Positions 34,348 to 43,603 of a stretch of DNA of 64,000 nucleotides are shown one piece after another (position 1 is the first letter of the stretch; each line of letters opens with the position of its first letter). The notes below the pieces were generated by a model that was given only the letters and a program-made list of their open reading frames with translations, was not told where the DNA came from and searched no databases. Made by a program: the position numbers and the translations under genes. Source of the stretch: Crassaminicella thermophila (GTDB taxonomy: Bacteria; Bacillota; Clostridia; Peptostreptococcales; Thermotaleaceae); contig NZ_CP042243.1 of assembly GCF_008152325.1 (NCBI RefSeq), forward strand, positions 501,026 to 565,025, in the 5' to 3' direction.

Positions 34348-35592
34348 TTGAAAATGAAATTAACAACAAAAATATTTATTGGGTTGTTAGGCGGTATTAT
34401 AGTAGGTCTTCTTTTACAAAGTAATCCACATATAGCTGATACATTTATTAAGCCAATTGGAACGTTATTTCTTAATTTAATTAAAATGCTTATAGTACCT
34501 TTAGTATTATCATCATTGATTGTAGGGGCTGCAAGTATAGGAGATATTAAAACTCTTGGGAGGATTGGTGGTAAAACAATAGGATATTATTTATTTACAA
34601 CGGCCTTTGCAGTTACAATAGGGATTTTGTTAAGTAAAATAATGAATCCAGGATTAGGATTAAGTATGTCAGTGAATATGGACGTTGTTGCGGCTAAAGA
34701 GGCTCCTCCAATTACAGAAATTTTATTAAATGTGGTCCCTAAAAATCCAATGAAAGGTTTAGTTGAGGGAAATATGCTACAAATTATTACTTTTGCTCTT
34801 TTCTTAGGGATCGGGGCTACATCATTACCAGAAGAAAAAAGCAAACCTTTTATTAGTTTCTTTGACAGCTTAGCAGAAATTATGTATAAGATTACAGGAT
34901 TAATCATGTCATTAGCTCCAATAGGGGTATTTGGTTTGATTACACCTGTAGTAGCGTCAAATGGTACAGATGTTTTACTACCATTAATTAAAGTAGTTGT
35001 AGCAGTGTATGTAGGATGTGTGATTCAAACTATATTTGTATATGCTACAACCGTAAAAGCTTTTGCAAAATATAATCCAATCAAATTTATTAAAGGAATT
35101 ATGCCTGCGGCAACTACAGCTTTTAGTACAACTAGTAGTTCAGGAACATTACCTGTAAGCATACAATGTATTAAAGAAAATGTAGGTGTATCAGAAAAGA
35201 TAGCAAGCTTTGTACTTCCACTTGGTGCTACTATTAATATGGGAGGAACAGCTTTATATCAGGGAGTATGTGCCTTATTTGTTGCTCAAATATATGGAAT
35301 AGATTTAACTATATCTCAAATGAGTACAATCGTTCTTACATCTACATTAGGAGCAATAGGAACAGCAGGTGTACCAGGAGGGGGACTTATCATGCTTTCT
35401 GTTGTTTTAACATCTGTTGGATTACCTCTTGAAGGAATAACACTTATTGCTGGTGTGGATAGAATATTGGATATGGCAAGAACTTCAGTAAATGTTATTG
35501 GAGATTTAGCTGCAGCAACTGTTGTAGCAGCCACAGAGAATGAATTAACATATGAAGAAGCAAATAGAAGATTAGAAAAAACAATTGCTTAA
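34348..35592 (+). CDS. Dicarboxylate/amino acid:cation symporter (GltP/GltT/DctA family)
   Basis: 414 residues, about eight membrane helices plus two hairpins. Family motifs are intact: the serine-rich hairpin TTAFSTTSSSGTLPVS (residue about 256), the sodium site LGATINMGGTALYQGV (about 292), GTAGVPGGGLIML (about 335), and the substrate helix DRILDMARTSVNVIGDLAAA. It imports glutamate/aspartate or C4-dicarboxylates with Na+ or H+. Start TTG 34348 follows AAGGGGG at 8-base spacing; ATG 34354 would be 14 bases away. A GlnK/GlnL-like pair upstream makes glutamate a plausible substrate. Confidence 0.92.
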   Translation: MKMKLTTKIFIGLLGGIIVGLLLQSNPHIADTFIKPIGTLFLNLIKMLIVPLVLSSLIVGAASIGDIKTLGRIGGKTIGYYLFTTAFAVTIGILLSKIMNPGLGLSMSVNMDVVAAKEAPPITEILLNVVPKNPMKGLVEGNMLQIITFALFLGIGATSLPEEKSKPFISFFDSLAEIMYKITGLIMSLAPIGVFGLITPVVASNGTDVLLPLIKVVVAVYVGCVIQTIFVYATTVKAFAKYNPIKFIKGIMPAATTAFSTTSSSGTLPVSIQCIKENVGVSEKIASFVLPLGATINMGGTALYQGVCALFVAQIYGIDLTISQMSTIVLTSTLGAIGTAGVPGGGLIMLSVVLTSVGLPLEGITLIAGVDRILDMARTSVNVIGDLAAATVVAATENELTYEEANRRLEKTIA

Positions 35593-35615
35593 TAATTTAT
35601 TCAAATAAATGATAG

Positions 35616-35662
35616 ACTCACGCTAAAATTAGATTATTTAGCGTGAGTTTATTATTTTTTGA
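35616..35662 (+). terminator. Terminator after the symporter gene
   Basis: ACTCACGCTAAA (35616-35627), 9-base loop, TTTAGCGTGAGT (35637-35648), then T-rich. Confidence 0.88.
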
Positions 35663-35733
35663 CTTAAAAGCATAATTTGGTTAGAATAGTTTATATTAAA
35701 GTATAAAAAGCTTAGTAGAGAAAGGAGAAACTC

Positions 35734-36393
35734 GTGAGTATAAAAGCAATTTTATTTGATTTAGATGGAACATTGTTAGATACGAACGAATTGATTATTC
35801 AGTCTTTTCAACATACCTATAAAACCCATTTAAACAAGGAAGTTCCTAGGGAAAAAATTGTTCAATCCTTTGGAGAAATCTTAAAAGTTACATTAGATAG
35901 AGAATGTCCGGGGTGCAGTGAAGAAGCAATAAAAACTTATAGAGCTTTTCAAGCTTTGAATTTTGAAAAACTTATTACAGTGCATACGGGTGTTAAAGAA
36001 GCGTTAGAAATATTACACAAAAAAGGGTATAAACTAGGTGTTGTTACTTCAAGGCTTAATGAATCAGCACGAAAAGGGTTAAAACTATTTGATTTAGAGC
36101 ATTATTTTGAAAGTATTATAGGTGCAAATGATACTAAAAAGCATAAACCAGACCCTACTCCTGCTTTGATGGCACTAAAGGAGCTAGATATAGAGGTTGA
36201 TGAGGCTATTATGGTTGGAGATAGTCCTTTTGATGTATTATGTGGCAAAAATGCAGGGATTATATCTGTAGCAGTAGCTTGGAGTGCTTTACCTAGAGAA
36301 ATATATATGCAGCATAATCCTGATTATGTAGTAGATAGTATGGAAGAATTAATAGATATTATAGAGAATTTAAATAAAAATCAAAGTCTGTAA
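35734..36393 (+). CDS. ppaX: HAD hydrolase, pyrophosphatase PpaX-like
   Basis: 219 residues. Motif I FDLDGTLLDTNELI, motif II VVTSRL, lysine in KKHKPDPTPALMAL, motif IV MVGDSPFDVLCGKNAG. The cap near residues 15-80 (SFQHTYKTHLNKEVPREKIVQSFGE) resembles PpaX, which hydrolyses pyrophosphate formed by HPr phosphorylase. A phosphoglycolate phosphatase-type activity is the alternative. Start GTG 35734 follows AAAGGAG. The end overlaps a shared two-way terminator. Confidence 0.85.
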   Translation: MSIKAILFDLDGTLLDTNELIIQSFQHTYKTHLNKEVPREKIVQSFGEILKVTLDRECPGCSEEAIKTYRAFQALNFEKLITVHTGVKEALEILHKKGYKLGVVTSRLNESARKGLKLFDLEHYFESIIGANDTKKHKPDPTPALMALKELDIEVDEAIMVGDSPFDVLCGKNAGIISVAVAWSALPREIYMQHNPDYVVDSMEELIDIIENLNKNQSL

Positions 36394-36418
36394 ATTTACA
36401 GACTTTGATTTTTTTTCT
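36378..36418. terminator. Two-way terminator between convergent genes
   Basis: Perfect 17-bp palindrome AAATCAAAGTCTGTAAA / TTTACAGACTTTGATTT with T run on the plus strand and A run for the minus strand. Confidence 0.92.
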
Positions 36419-37067
36419 TTGCAAAAGCTAGAATACCTCCTAATGCAATAGATAAAAAGGATGCCATTAAAACACGATACTCTGAAGGGAGTAGGAATGT
36501 AATAGTATGGGCTGGAATCCAGAAAAAAGGAATTGTTTTTAAATATACAAAGCCAACTAAGCCTTTCCAATCAATGTGATCGATGACATCTTCTAAACAA
36601 ACTTTTTTAAGATTAGATAGTTTACCATGGCAAAGTTCAATATAAGTATCTGTAATTCGGTGAAGTCCCATCATAGTTGGAGCAAAAATAAGGTTCATGG
36701 CAGCACTGGTAAAAAAAGGAGTTGCAAAAGTGTGGATTTTACTTCCTTTAAAACTTGGGATTAATCCGATTTTGATAGCTGTACGCACGCCTCCATCAAA
36801 GATTGGAAATACCAAAGCAAAACTCATACCTAAAAATCCCCAGATTACAAATCTCCAAAAAACGCCTACTGGTTTTATAAACTTTCCAGAAAGAATCCTT
36901 ATAGCAAGGAATTCTCCCATAGTGGCTAGAATGGCAACTTTAAAAAAGCTCATAATATAAGGATGTACTTTTGTTAGATGAACAAATGCTTCATGTGTTG
37001 TGGGAATAACTAAAATTGCAATGACCAATCCTAGGCACAATAGCCATAAAATATCTCCTTTTTTCAT
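36396..37067 (-). CDS. Membrane protein with Mpv17/PMP22-like C-terminus
   Basis: 223 residues with about five to six hydrophobic segments. The C-terminal stretch IPFFWIPAHTITFLLPSEYRVLMASFLSIALGG resembles the Mpv17/PMP22 signature (W-x-P-A, then F-x-x-P-x-x-x-R-V-L). A cytoplasmic loop LCHGKLSNLKKVCLEDVIDHIDWKG lies between. No function is assigned to the bacterial members. Start ATG 37067 follows AAAGGAGC on the minus strand. It stands alone, convergent to ppaX. Confidence 0.65.
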   Translation of the reverse strand: MKKGDILWLLCLGLVIAILVIPTTHEAFVHLTKVHPYIMSFFKVAILATMGEFLAIRILSGKFIKPVGVFWRFVIWGFLGMSFALVFPIFDGGVRTAIKIGLIPSFKGSKIHTFATPFFTSAAMNLIFAPTMMGLHRITDTYIELCHGKLSNLKKVCLEDVIDHIDWKGLVGFVYLKTIPFFWIPAHTITFLLPSEYRVLMASFLSIALGGILAFAKKKNQSL

Positions 37068-37284
37068 AAAAAGCTCCTTTCATAAAATTATAAATAATTA
37101 AACCTTATTAAAATATTTTATTATTTAAAATTTTTTAGTATATATATTATTATAAACGAAATTGTATAGAAAGAAAATAGTGTGTATAGTTATATGAATG
37201 ATATTATTCAAATTATTTGTAATAATGTTATTAATTACAGTATAATGAACATATAAATAAGCAATTAGAAATGGGGAGATCTTG

Positions 37285-39006
37285 ATGAGCTTTGATATTA
37301 TATTAGGATTGGCAAATAAATTTGGAAATTTATTTGTTTTTGCATTCATATTATCAAGATTTAAACCTTCTAGGAATCTTATTGCAAAAAAACCGGTAAA
37401 ATTATCAGATAAATTGATTTTATCTTTTGTCTTTGGTGTTTTTGGCATTATAGGGACTTATTTTAGTATAGAATTTGAAGGAGCTTTAGTAAACACAAGA
37501 ATTATTGGCGTTGCAACGGGAGGAATTTTAGGAGGACCATTGGTTGGATTTTTAGCAGGGATTATTGCAGCAATACATCGTGGACTCATTCATATTGGAG
37601 GATTTACAACAACTGCTTGTGCTATATCTACTGTATTTGAAGGTCTTATGGCAGGGATTATAGGAAAGTTGATTCAAAATAAAAAAAAGAAATGGATGTA
37701 TGCAGCTCTTATAGGAGCTATTGCTGAGAGTATGAGAAAAATTTCTGTACTTATTTTTTCAAGACCTTTTGCTGATGCAGTTATGCTTGTTAAAGCTATC
37801 TGGATTCCTATGGTGATTATTAATTCTATTGGACTAGCACTTTTATTTATGATTATTGACAGTATCTTTAGCGAAGAAGAAAAAATGGGAGCACAGCAAG
37901 CTCAATTAACTTTAAAGATTGCAGATAGAACTTTGCCTTTTATTAAGAAAGGAATTAATTCTAAAGAAATTCAAAAGGTAGCACAAATTGTATACGATAT
38001 GACAGAATATAATGCAGTTACATTTACAGATAAGGAAAAGATTGTAGCTCATGCTGGAGTTGGAACAGAGAGACATGGTGTAGGAAAACCGATTGTGACA
38101 GATATTACAAATCAAGTATTAAAAACAGGGGATCCTGTTATTTTAGGTTATTGTACAGAAGTCGGCTGTGAATATAAAAATAGGGGGTGTCCTCTTGAAT
38201 CTGTGGTAATATATCCTTTAAAGGAAGATACAAAAATCATTGGTACATTTAAGCTATATAAAGGTATCCCAAATGCCATTACATCGATTGATGTGGAACT
38301 TGCGAATGGATTAGCAAAACTATTTTCTACTCAATTAACTTTAGGAAAATTAGAACATAATTCAAAACTACTAGCTACAGCAGAATTAAAAGCACTGCAA
38401 GCACAAATAAATCCGCATTTTTTATTTAATTCTTTAACCGTTATAGGTTCTCTTTGTAGAATTAATCCTGAGAAAGCAAGAAATCTAATTACCCACCTTA
38501 GTAATGTATTTCGGAAAAATTTAAATATGAACAAAGATATTGTAGATCTTGGGACTGAGTTAAATCATGTAAAATCATATGTAGAAATTGAAAAAGCAAG
38601 ATTTGAAGATAAATTGGAGGTAATTTATGAAATAGAAAAAAATATAGCATGCTTACTTCCACCTTTAACATTACAACCACTTGTAGAAAATGCAATTAAG
38701 CATGGACTGCTTCCAAAGAAGGAAGGCGGACGGGTAAAAATTAGTGGAATAAAGAAAAAAAATGAAATAATAATTCAAATTGAAGATAATGGGATTGGAA
38801 TAGAAGAAAAAAAGCTTTCTAAAATAATAAACGGTGATTGTGTGCATAAAGATTCTTTAGGAATCAATAATGTAAATGAAAGATTAAAGGGTATGTTTGG
38901 AGAAGAATATGGACTAAAGATTTATAGTAAGCTTGGAGAGGGAACAACTATAAGTATAAGGATTCCTATTATAAAGGATATGGCGGAGTGTGATAAAGGT
39001 GTTTAA
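37285..39006 (+). CDS. lytS: LytS-family sensor histidine kinase
   Basis: 573 residues. A 5TM-LYT membrane domain (1-195) contains GVATGGILGGPLVGFLAG and STVFEGLMAGIIGK. A GAF-like domain follows (200-355) with cysteines in GYCTEVGCEYKNRGCPLE. His_kinase domain: QAQINPHFLFNSLTVIGSL. ATPase: LQPLVENAIKHGLLPK, IEDNGIGI, LGINNVNERL. Start ATG 37285 has GGGGAGA upstream; the TTG at 37282 is less well spaced. The regulator overlaps its 3' end, and a TAXI-TRAP operon follows. Confidence 0.92.
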   Translation: MSFDIILGLANKFGNLFVFAFILSRFKPSRNLIAKKPVKLSDKLILSFVFGVFGIIGTYFSIEFEGALVNTRIIGVATGGILGGPLVGFLAGIIAAIHRGLIHIGGFTTTACAISTVFEGLMAGIIGKLIQNKKKKWMYAALIGAIAESMRKISVLIFSRPFADAVMLVKAIWIPMVIINSIGLALLFMIIDSIFSEEEKMGAQQAQLTLKIADRTLPFIKKGINSKEIQKVAQIVYDMTEYNAVTFTDKEKIVAHAGVGTERHGVGKPIVTDITNQVLKTGDPVILGYCTEVGCEYKNRGCPLESVVIYPLKEDTKIIGTFKLYKGIPNAITSIDVELANGLAKLFSTQLTLGKLEHNSKLLATAELKALQAQINPHFLFNSLTVIGSLCRINPEKARNLITHLSNVFRKNLNMNKDIVDLGTELNHVKSYVEIEKARFEDKLEVIYEIEKNIACLLPPLTLQPLVENAIKHGLLPKKEGGRVKISGIKKKNEIIIQIEDNGIGIEEKKLSKIINGDCVHKDSLGINNVNERLKGMFGEEYGLKIYSKLGEGTTISIRIPIIKDMAECDKGV

Positions 39007-39733
39007 GGTTATTATTGTAGATGATGAGAAATATATTAGAGATGAGTTAAGATACTTTCTGGAAAAAGATAAGGAGATTAATATCATTGCAGAGACAGGA
39101 GATGGAAAAGAAGTAATGGATTTAGTAGAAAAGTTAAATCCAGACATTGTGTTTTTAGATATTCAAATACAAGATGTAAACGGACTTTTGTTGGCACGGA
39201 AAATATTAGATAGAAACAATCCTCCTTATATTATTTTAGCAACGGCTTACAATGAATATGCTATTCAAGGCTTTGAAATAAATGTAGCAGATTATATATT
39301 GAAACCTTTTTCTGAAGAACGGTTAAAGATTGCTATTGATCGAATAAAAAAGCAAAATCAGAAAAAAAATAAAAACTTTGCAGAAAACGAAGAGTTTGAT
39401 TTGAATAAGTTATGTGTATTTAAAAATAATAGATATATTCTTATGGATATAGATGAAATTCAATATATTGAATCTATAAAAAATGATATTGTTGTTCATG
39501 CAAGAGATGGAGAATATCATTGCAATTATTCATTAAAAGAATTAGAAGAAAGATTTAAAAAGAAAAAATTTATTCGCACCCATAAAAGCTATATTGTCAA
39601 TATTGATTTTATTAATGAGATTATTCCTTGGTTTAATTACACATATAAGGTAAAAATAAAGGAGAAAGAAAACATAGAAATACCTGTTAGCAGGAATTAT
39701 TTAAAAAAATTTAAAAAGTTATTAGGCATATGA
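38990..39733 (+). CDS. lytT: LytTR-family response regulator
   Basis: 247 residues. Receiver with VDDEKYIRDEL, DIVFLDIQIQDVNG and YILKPFSEERL. LytTR DNA-binding domain from about residue 140, with IQYIESIKNDIVVHARDGEYHCNYSLKELE and FIRTHKSYIVNIDFI. It overlaps lytS by 17 bases. GTG 38990 is the longest start and GTG 38999 is an alternative further from GGAG. Genes of this type often control an adjacent transporter; the TAXI-TRAP operon begins 148 bases downstream. Confidence 0.92.
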   Translation: MIKVFKVIIVDDEKYIRDELRYFLEKDKEINIIAETGDGKEVMDLVEKLNPDIVFLDIQIQDVNGLLLARKILDRNNPPYIILATAYNEYAIQGFEINVADYILKPFSEERLKIAIDRIKKQNQKKNKNFAENEEFDLNKLCVFKNNRYILMDIDEIQYIESIKNDIVVHARDGEYHCNYSLKELEERFKKKKFIRTHKSYIVNIDFINEIIPWFNYTYKVKIKEKENIEIPVSRNYLKKFKKLLGI

Positions 39734-39763
39734 AGCAGGATTACATTCTGCTTCTTGCTTTTT
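39732..39763 (+). terminator. Terminator after lytT
   Basis: GAAGCAG, 9-base loop, CTGCTTC, then TTGCTTTTT. Confidence 0.75.
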
Positions 39764-39880
39764 AATAAGCAATAAATGCAGGTTATAAGAAAATAATGCA
39801 ACAAAATATGAATAAATTTTAATATTTTATGAAATGTTATATAATTCTACTAAATTAATATTTTAAGGGGGAAAACGTTT

Positions 39881-40879
39881 ATGAAAAGAAAATTATCTAT
39901 ACTTTTAGCATTAATGCTAGTACTTAGTGTTTTTGCTGTAGGATGTTCTAATTCTAAAGATGGGCAGCCTGCATCTGAAGATCAAGCTTCTGCATCTAAA
40001 GAAAAAATGTTTGTTACCATTGCAACGGGAGGTAGTTCAGGACCATATTTTGCAATTGGTGGTGCAATTTCTAATCTTTTAAATGAAAAGCTTGATAATG
40101 TAAATGCATCCGTTCAATCTACAGGTGCATCTGCAGTAAATGCAACATTACTTGGTGAAAAAAAGGCAGAACTTGCTTTTGCTATGAATGACGTTATCAA
40201 CTATGCTTATACGGGAACAGAAGTTTTTAAAGATAAAGGAAAGGTTGAAAACTTAAGAGGTGTTGCTGCACTTTATCCTAACTTTGTACAGGTTGTAACA
40301 TTAGAGGGTAGCGGTATTAATGAAATTTCTGACTTAAAAGGAAAGAGAGTAGGCGTTGGAGCTCCAGGAAGTGGTACAGAAGTAAATGCTCGTCAAATCT
40401 TAGGTGCACATGGCATTACTTATGACGATATTGATGAAGATTTCTTATCTTATTCAGAAAGTATTGAGCAGTTAAAAAATGGTTCAGTAGATGCTGCATT
40501 CTTGACATCAGGACTTCCAAATGCAGTAATTATGGATATTTGTACAACACATGATGTAAAGATTGTGCCAATTAGAAAAGAAGTAGTAGAAAAATTAGCA
40601 AAAGAGTTTCCATTCTATTCATCAGAGAAGATTCCTGCAGGAACTTATGACAATAAAGAAGATGTAGAAACGGCAGCTGTTACAACTTTACTTGTAACAA
40701 GAGCAGAATTAAGTGAAGATGAAGTATATGAAATTACAAAGACTATTTTTGAAAACATAGATACATTACATGAAGCACACTCAGCAGCTAAAAGAATTAG
40801 CCTAGATACAGTAAGACAAGGAATGCCTATTCCACTACATCCAGGAGCAGAAAAATATTATAAAGAGCAAGGAAAATAA
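39881..40879 (+). CDS. TAXI-type TRAP transporter substrate-binding lipoprotein
   Basis: 332 residues. Lipoprotein signal MKRKLSILLALMLVLSVFAV ends at a lipobox with Cys 21 (AVGCSN). Mature part carries FVTIATGGSSGPYFAIGGAISNLLN, typical of the TAXI family, and later VGAPGSGTEVNARQILGAHGI. It captures a carboxylate, perhaps glutamate or a dicarboxylate, outside the membrane for the permease. A TATAAT-like -10 at 39839 lies upstream. A short hairpin between it and the permease gene may set their expression ratio. Confidence 0.94.
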   Translation: MKRKLSILLALMLVLSVFAVGCSNSKDGQPASEDQASASKEKMFVTIATGGSSGPYFAIGGAISNLLNEKLDNVNASVQSTGASAVNATLLGEKKAELAFAMNDVINYAYTGTEVFKDKGKVENLRGVAALYPNFVQVVTLEGSGINEISDLKGKRVGVGAPGSGTEVNARQILGAHGITYDDIDEDFLSYSESIEQLKNGSVDAAFLTSGLPNAVIMDICTTHDVKIVPIRKEVVEKLAKEFPFYSSEKIPAGTYDNKEDVETAAVTTLLVTRAELSEDEVYEITKTIFENIDTLHEAHSAAKRISLDTVRQGMPIPLHPGAEKYYKEQGK

Positions 40880-40883
40880 AAGA

Positions 40884-40910
40884 GGGCATTTTTAAATGCC
40901 CTTTCTTTAT
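40884..40910 (+). terminator. Intra-operon attenuating hairpin
   Basis: GGGCATTT, TT, AAATGCCC, then TTTCTTTAT. Position between the binding-protein and permease genes suggests partial termination, with excess binding protein. Confidence 0.65.
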
Positions 40911-40935
40911 AAAAAATATATGAAAGGGTGATAAG

Positions 40936-42891
40936 ATGACAGATATAAAAAATACGGAAAACGAACAAGCAGTAGGACATGAAGCCATATTAGAAAAATA
41001 TGATACAGAATCTCGCTTTAGAAAATTTGATAGAAATAGTATCCCTGGAATTATTGTTTTTATTATGTGTATAGGACTATCATTGTTTCATCTTTATACA
41101 GCTTGGGCAGGACCTCTTGTTACTTTGATGCATAGAGCTGTGCACACAGCTGTAGTAATGAGTTTGGTATTTATACTATATCCTTTTAGTAAGAAATCAT
41201 CGAAGAAAAAGCCAGCAATTTTGGATTGGTTTTTTGCATTATTGTCATTAGGTTTGGGAATGTATATTGTTATAAATTATAAAGCATTGGTAATGCGTGC
41301 AGGAATGCCAAGCAGTACAGATATGATTTTTGGAATTATGGCCATTTTACTAGTACTAGAAGCAGGTAGAAGAATCACTGGAAATGAGATTGCAATTTTA
41401 GCAATATTGTTTTTGGTTTATGCGTATTTAGGGCCTAAATTACCTAATATTATAGCCCATAGAGGATATGGAATAAAAGATATTGCTGAGTATATGTATT
41501 TAACGACAGAAGGTATTTTTGGTATTGCAATAGGTGTATCTTCAACTTATATTTTCTTGTTTGTATTATTTGGAGCTTTTTTATCAAAATCAGGTATGGG
41601 TCAATTTTTCAATGACTTGGCAATGGCTATTGCAGGACAAGGAAAAGGTGGTCCTGCAAAGGTAGCGGTAATTTCTAGTGGATTGCTTGGTTCCATTAAT
41701 GGTAGCGCTGTTGCAAATGTTGTAACAACAGGAGCTTTTACCATTCCACTTATGAAAAAGATTGGATATGATTCTGAGTTTGCTGGGGCAGTAGAAGCAA
41801 CTGCATCTTGTGGAGGACAGATTTTGCCACCTGTTATGGGAGCAGCAGCATTTATTATGGCAGAGTATTTAGGAATAAAATATATTAAAATTGCAGCTGC
41901 AGCAGCGATTCCAGCACTTCTTTATTATCTAGGTGTAATTGTAATGATTCACTTAAGAGCATCAAAAAAAGGATTAACTGGACTTCCAAAAGAACAATTG
42001 CCAAAGGTTTCAGAAGTGTTAAAACAAAGAGGGCATCTATTAATTCCTCTTGTTATTCTTCTATATTTATTAATTAAAGGATTTACACCGATTTATGCAG
42101 CGTTTTATTCTATTATTGCAACAATTATTGCAAGTTCTTTAAAAAAAGAAACAAGAATGAGCTTTAAAGATATTATTGATGCATTAGAAAGTGGTGCACG
42201 TACTGCTCTAGGAGTTGCGATGTCTTGTGCCATTGTAGGACTTATTATTGGTGTTGCTACATTAACAGGATTTGGATTAAAACTTGCAGGTGCTATTCTT
42301 TTCTTAGGAAAAGGGAATTTATTTATTACATTGGTGCTTACAATGCTTGCATGTATTGTTTTAGGAATGGGTCTTCCATCTATCCCAGCATACATTATTA
42401 CTGCAACCATGGCAGCACCAGCATTAGCTAAAATGGGTATTCCACATCAAGTATCTCATATGTTTGTATTCTACTTTGGAATGCTTGCAAATTTAACACC
42501 ACCTGTTGCTTTAGCAGCATTTGCAGGAGCAGGGATTGCAGGAGGGAATCCAGCAAAAACAGGTTTTCAGGCAGTAAAATTGGCATTGGCAGGATTTATA
42601 GTTCCATATATATTTGTATATTCACCAGCACTTCTTTTAATCAATACAACAGCTATTGGAATTATCATTGCAGCTATTACAGCTGTTATTGGTGTTATTG
42701 CTTTAGGAGTTGCTGCAGAAGGATATTTATTTACAAAGGTAAATGTAATCTATCGAATTGCAATGTTGGTATCAGCTATTTTATTGATGAAGCCAGGAAT
42801 GACATCAGATATTATTGGTATTGTATTATTTGCATTAATCTTCTTTATTCAAAAAATGAGTAAGAAAAAAGAAGATTTGATTACAGCATAA
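40936..42891 (+). CDS. TRAP transporter permease, fused DctQM (TAXI type)
   Basis: 651 residues with about 16 membrane segments. Residues 45-175 form the small (DctQ-like) part. The large DctM-like part begins near residue 170 and carries SSGLLGSINGSAVANVVTTGAFTIP and ASCGGQILPPVMGAAAFIMAEY, then VLGMGLPSIPAYIITA and FGMLANLTPPVALAAFAGAGIAGG. These are hallmark TRAP fused-permease motifs. It works with the upstream lipoprotein, using the Na+ gradient. AAAGGGTGAT precedes ATG 40936. DUF1850 lies convergent just beyond it, as often found with TAXI systems. Confidence 0.95.
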   Translation: MTDIKNTENEQAVGHEAILEKYDTESRFRKFDRNSIPGIIVFIMCIGLSLFHLYTAWAGPLVTLMHRAVHTAVVMSLVFILYPFSKKSSKKKPAILDWFFALLSLGLGMYIVINYKALVMRAGMPSSTDMIFGIMAILLVLEAGRRITGNEIAILAILFLVYAYLGPKLPNIIAHRGYGIKDIAEYMYLTTEGIFGIAIGVSSTYIFLFVLFGAFLSKSGMGQFFNDLAMAIAGQGKGGPAKVAVISSGLLGSINGSAVANVVTTGAFTIPLMKKIGYDSEFAGAVEATASCGGQILPPVMGAAAFIMAEYLGIKYIKIAAAAAIPALLYYLGVIVMIHLRASKKGLTGLPKEQLPKVSEVLKQRGHLLIPLVILLYLLIKGFTPIYAAFYSIIATIIASSLKKETRMSFKDIIDALESGARTALGVAMSCAIVGLIIGVATLTGFGLKLAGAILFLGKGNLFITLVLTMLACIVLGMGLPSIPAYIITATMAAPALAKMGIPHQVSHMFVFYFGMLANLTPPVALAAFAGAGIAGGNPAKTGFQAVKLALAGFIVPYIFVYSPALLLINTTAIGIIIAAITAVIGVIALGVAAEGYLFTKVNVIYRIAMLVSAILLMKPGMTSDIIGIVLFALIFFIQKMSKKKEDLITA

Positions 42892-42927
42892 AAATTCGCA
42901 TACTGCGGTTGCAGTATGCGAATTTTT
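42890..42927. terminator. Two-way terminator between TRAP permease and DUF1850 genes
   Basis: Perfect 17-bp stem AAAAATTCGCATACTGC / GCAGTATGCGAATTTTT, loop GGTT. It serves both convergent genes. Confidence 0.93.
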
Positions 42928-43423
42928 ATGTAATAAGTTTTTTGTATATATATGAAATTATTGAAAGCTTATCTGTATAGATTTTAACAGGATTATCATT
43001 TGGAACCATTTCATAAAGCTTTAAAGTTATATTTTTAAAGTAGAAGGTGTGCTTTGCAAAATTAGATATACCATAAGCAAGGTTTGGCATTTCTTTGTTT
43101 ATTTCTGCAAAGTAAATCCATCCATTCTTTACGAAGGTTTTCTTTCCAGCTGATTTAGGAACGCCTGCTCCAAAGGCTTTAAATCGTGTGTAATCTAATA
43201 TTATTTTATAGTTATTGTCAATATAGAAGGTTTCCTCCCAAGGAGCTAATTCAACAGAGTGCATCCAGTGCATGGTAAATTGATCATTAGGAGAAATTTT
43301 ATGAATAAAAATGGTTTTAGAAGCTTTTATATCTTCTAAAATGATTACTGGTACTTTTATTAAAGATAGCGGTAGAAAAGATAGAATAAGAAAAAGGATT
43401 AAAATTTTGTTGTATTTTTTCAT
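42926..43423 (-). CDS. DUF1850 protein
   Basis: 165 residues. N-terminal hydrophobic segment ILILFLILSFLPLSLIKV acts as anchor or signal. FTMHWMHSVELAPWEETFYI (residues about 51-70) is the DUF1850 signature, with W and HSVE. DUF1850 genes usually neighbour TAXI-TRAP permeases; here it is convergent with one rather than in its operon. Role unknown, possibly an accessory of the transporter at the outer face of the membrane. Start ATG 43423 follows AGGAGG-like AGGAGGATTT on the minus strand. Confidence 0.88.
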   Translation of the reverse strand: MKKYNKILILFLILSFLPLSLIKVPVIILEDIKASKTIFIHKISPNDQFTMHWMHSVELAPWEETFYIDNNYKIILDYTRFKAFGAGVPKSAGKKTFVKNGWIYFAEINKEMPNLAYGISNFAKHTFYFKNITLKLYEMVPNDNPVKIYTDKLSIISYIYKKLIT

Positions 43424-43603
43424 AGAAAATCCTCCTATGTATTGTTTAGTTATATTGTTCTATAAAATATAATAATATTCCTCTAATAAATTGGAGGAAT
43501 TAAGAAAAAAATGTTGAATATTGATATGTTGTAGATTTGTATACACAATTAAAATATTTTCCAGATAATATATTTTAGTGAATAAAAAATTGGGGGTATC
43601 AAT

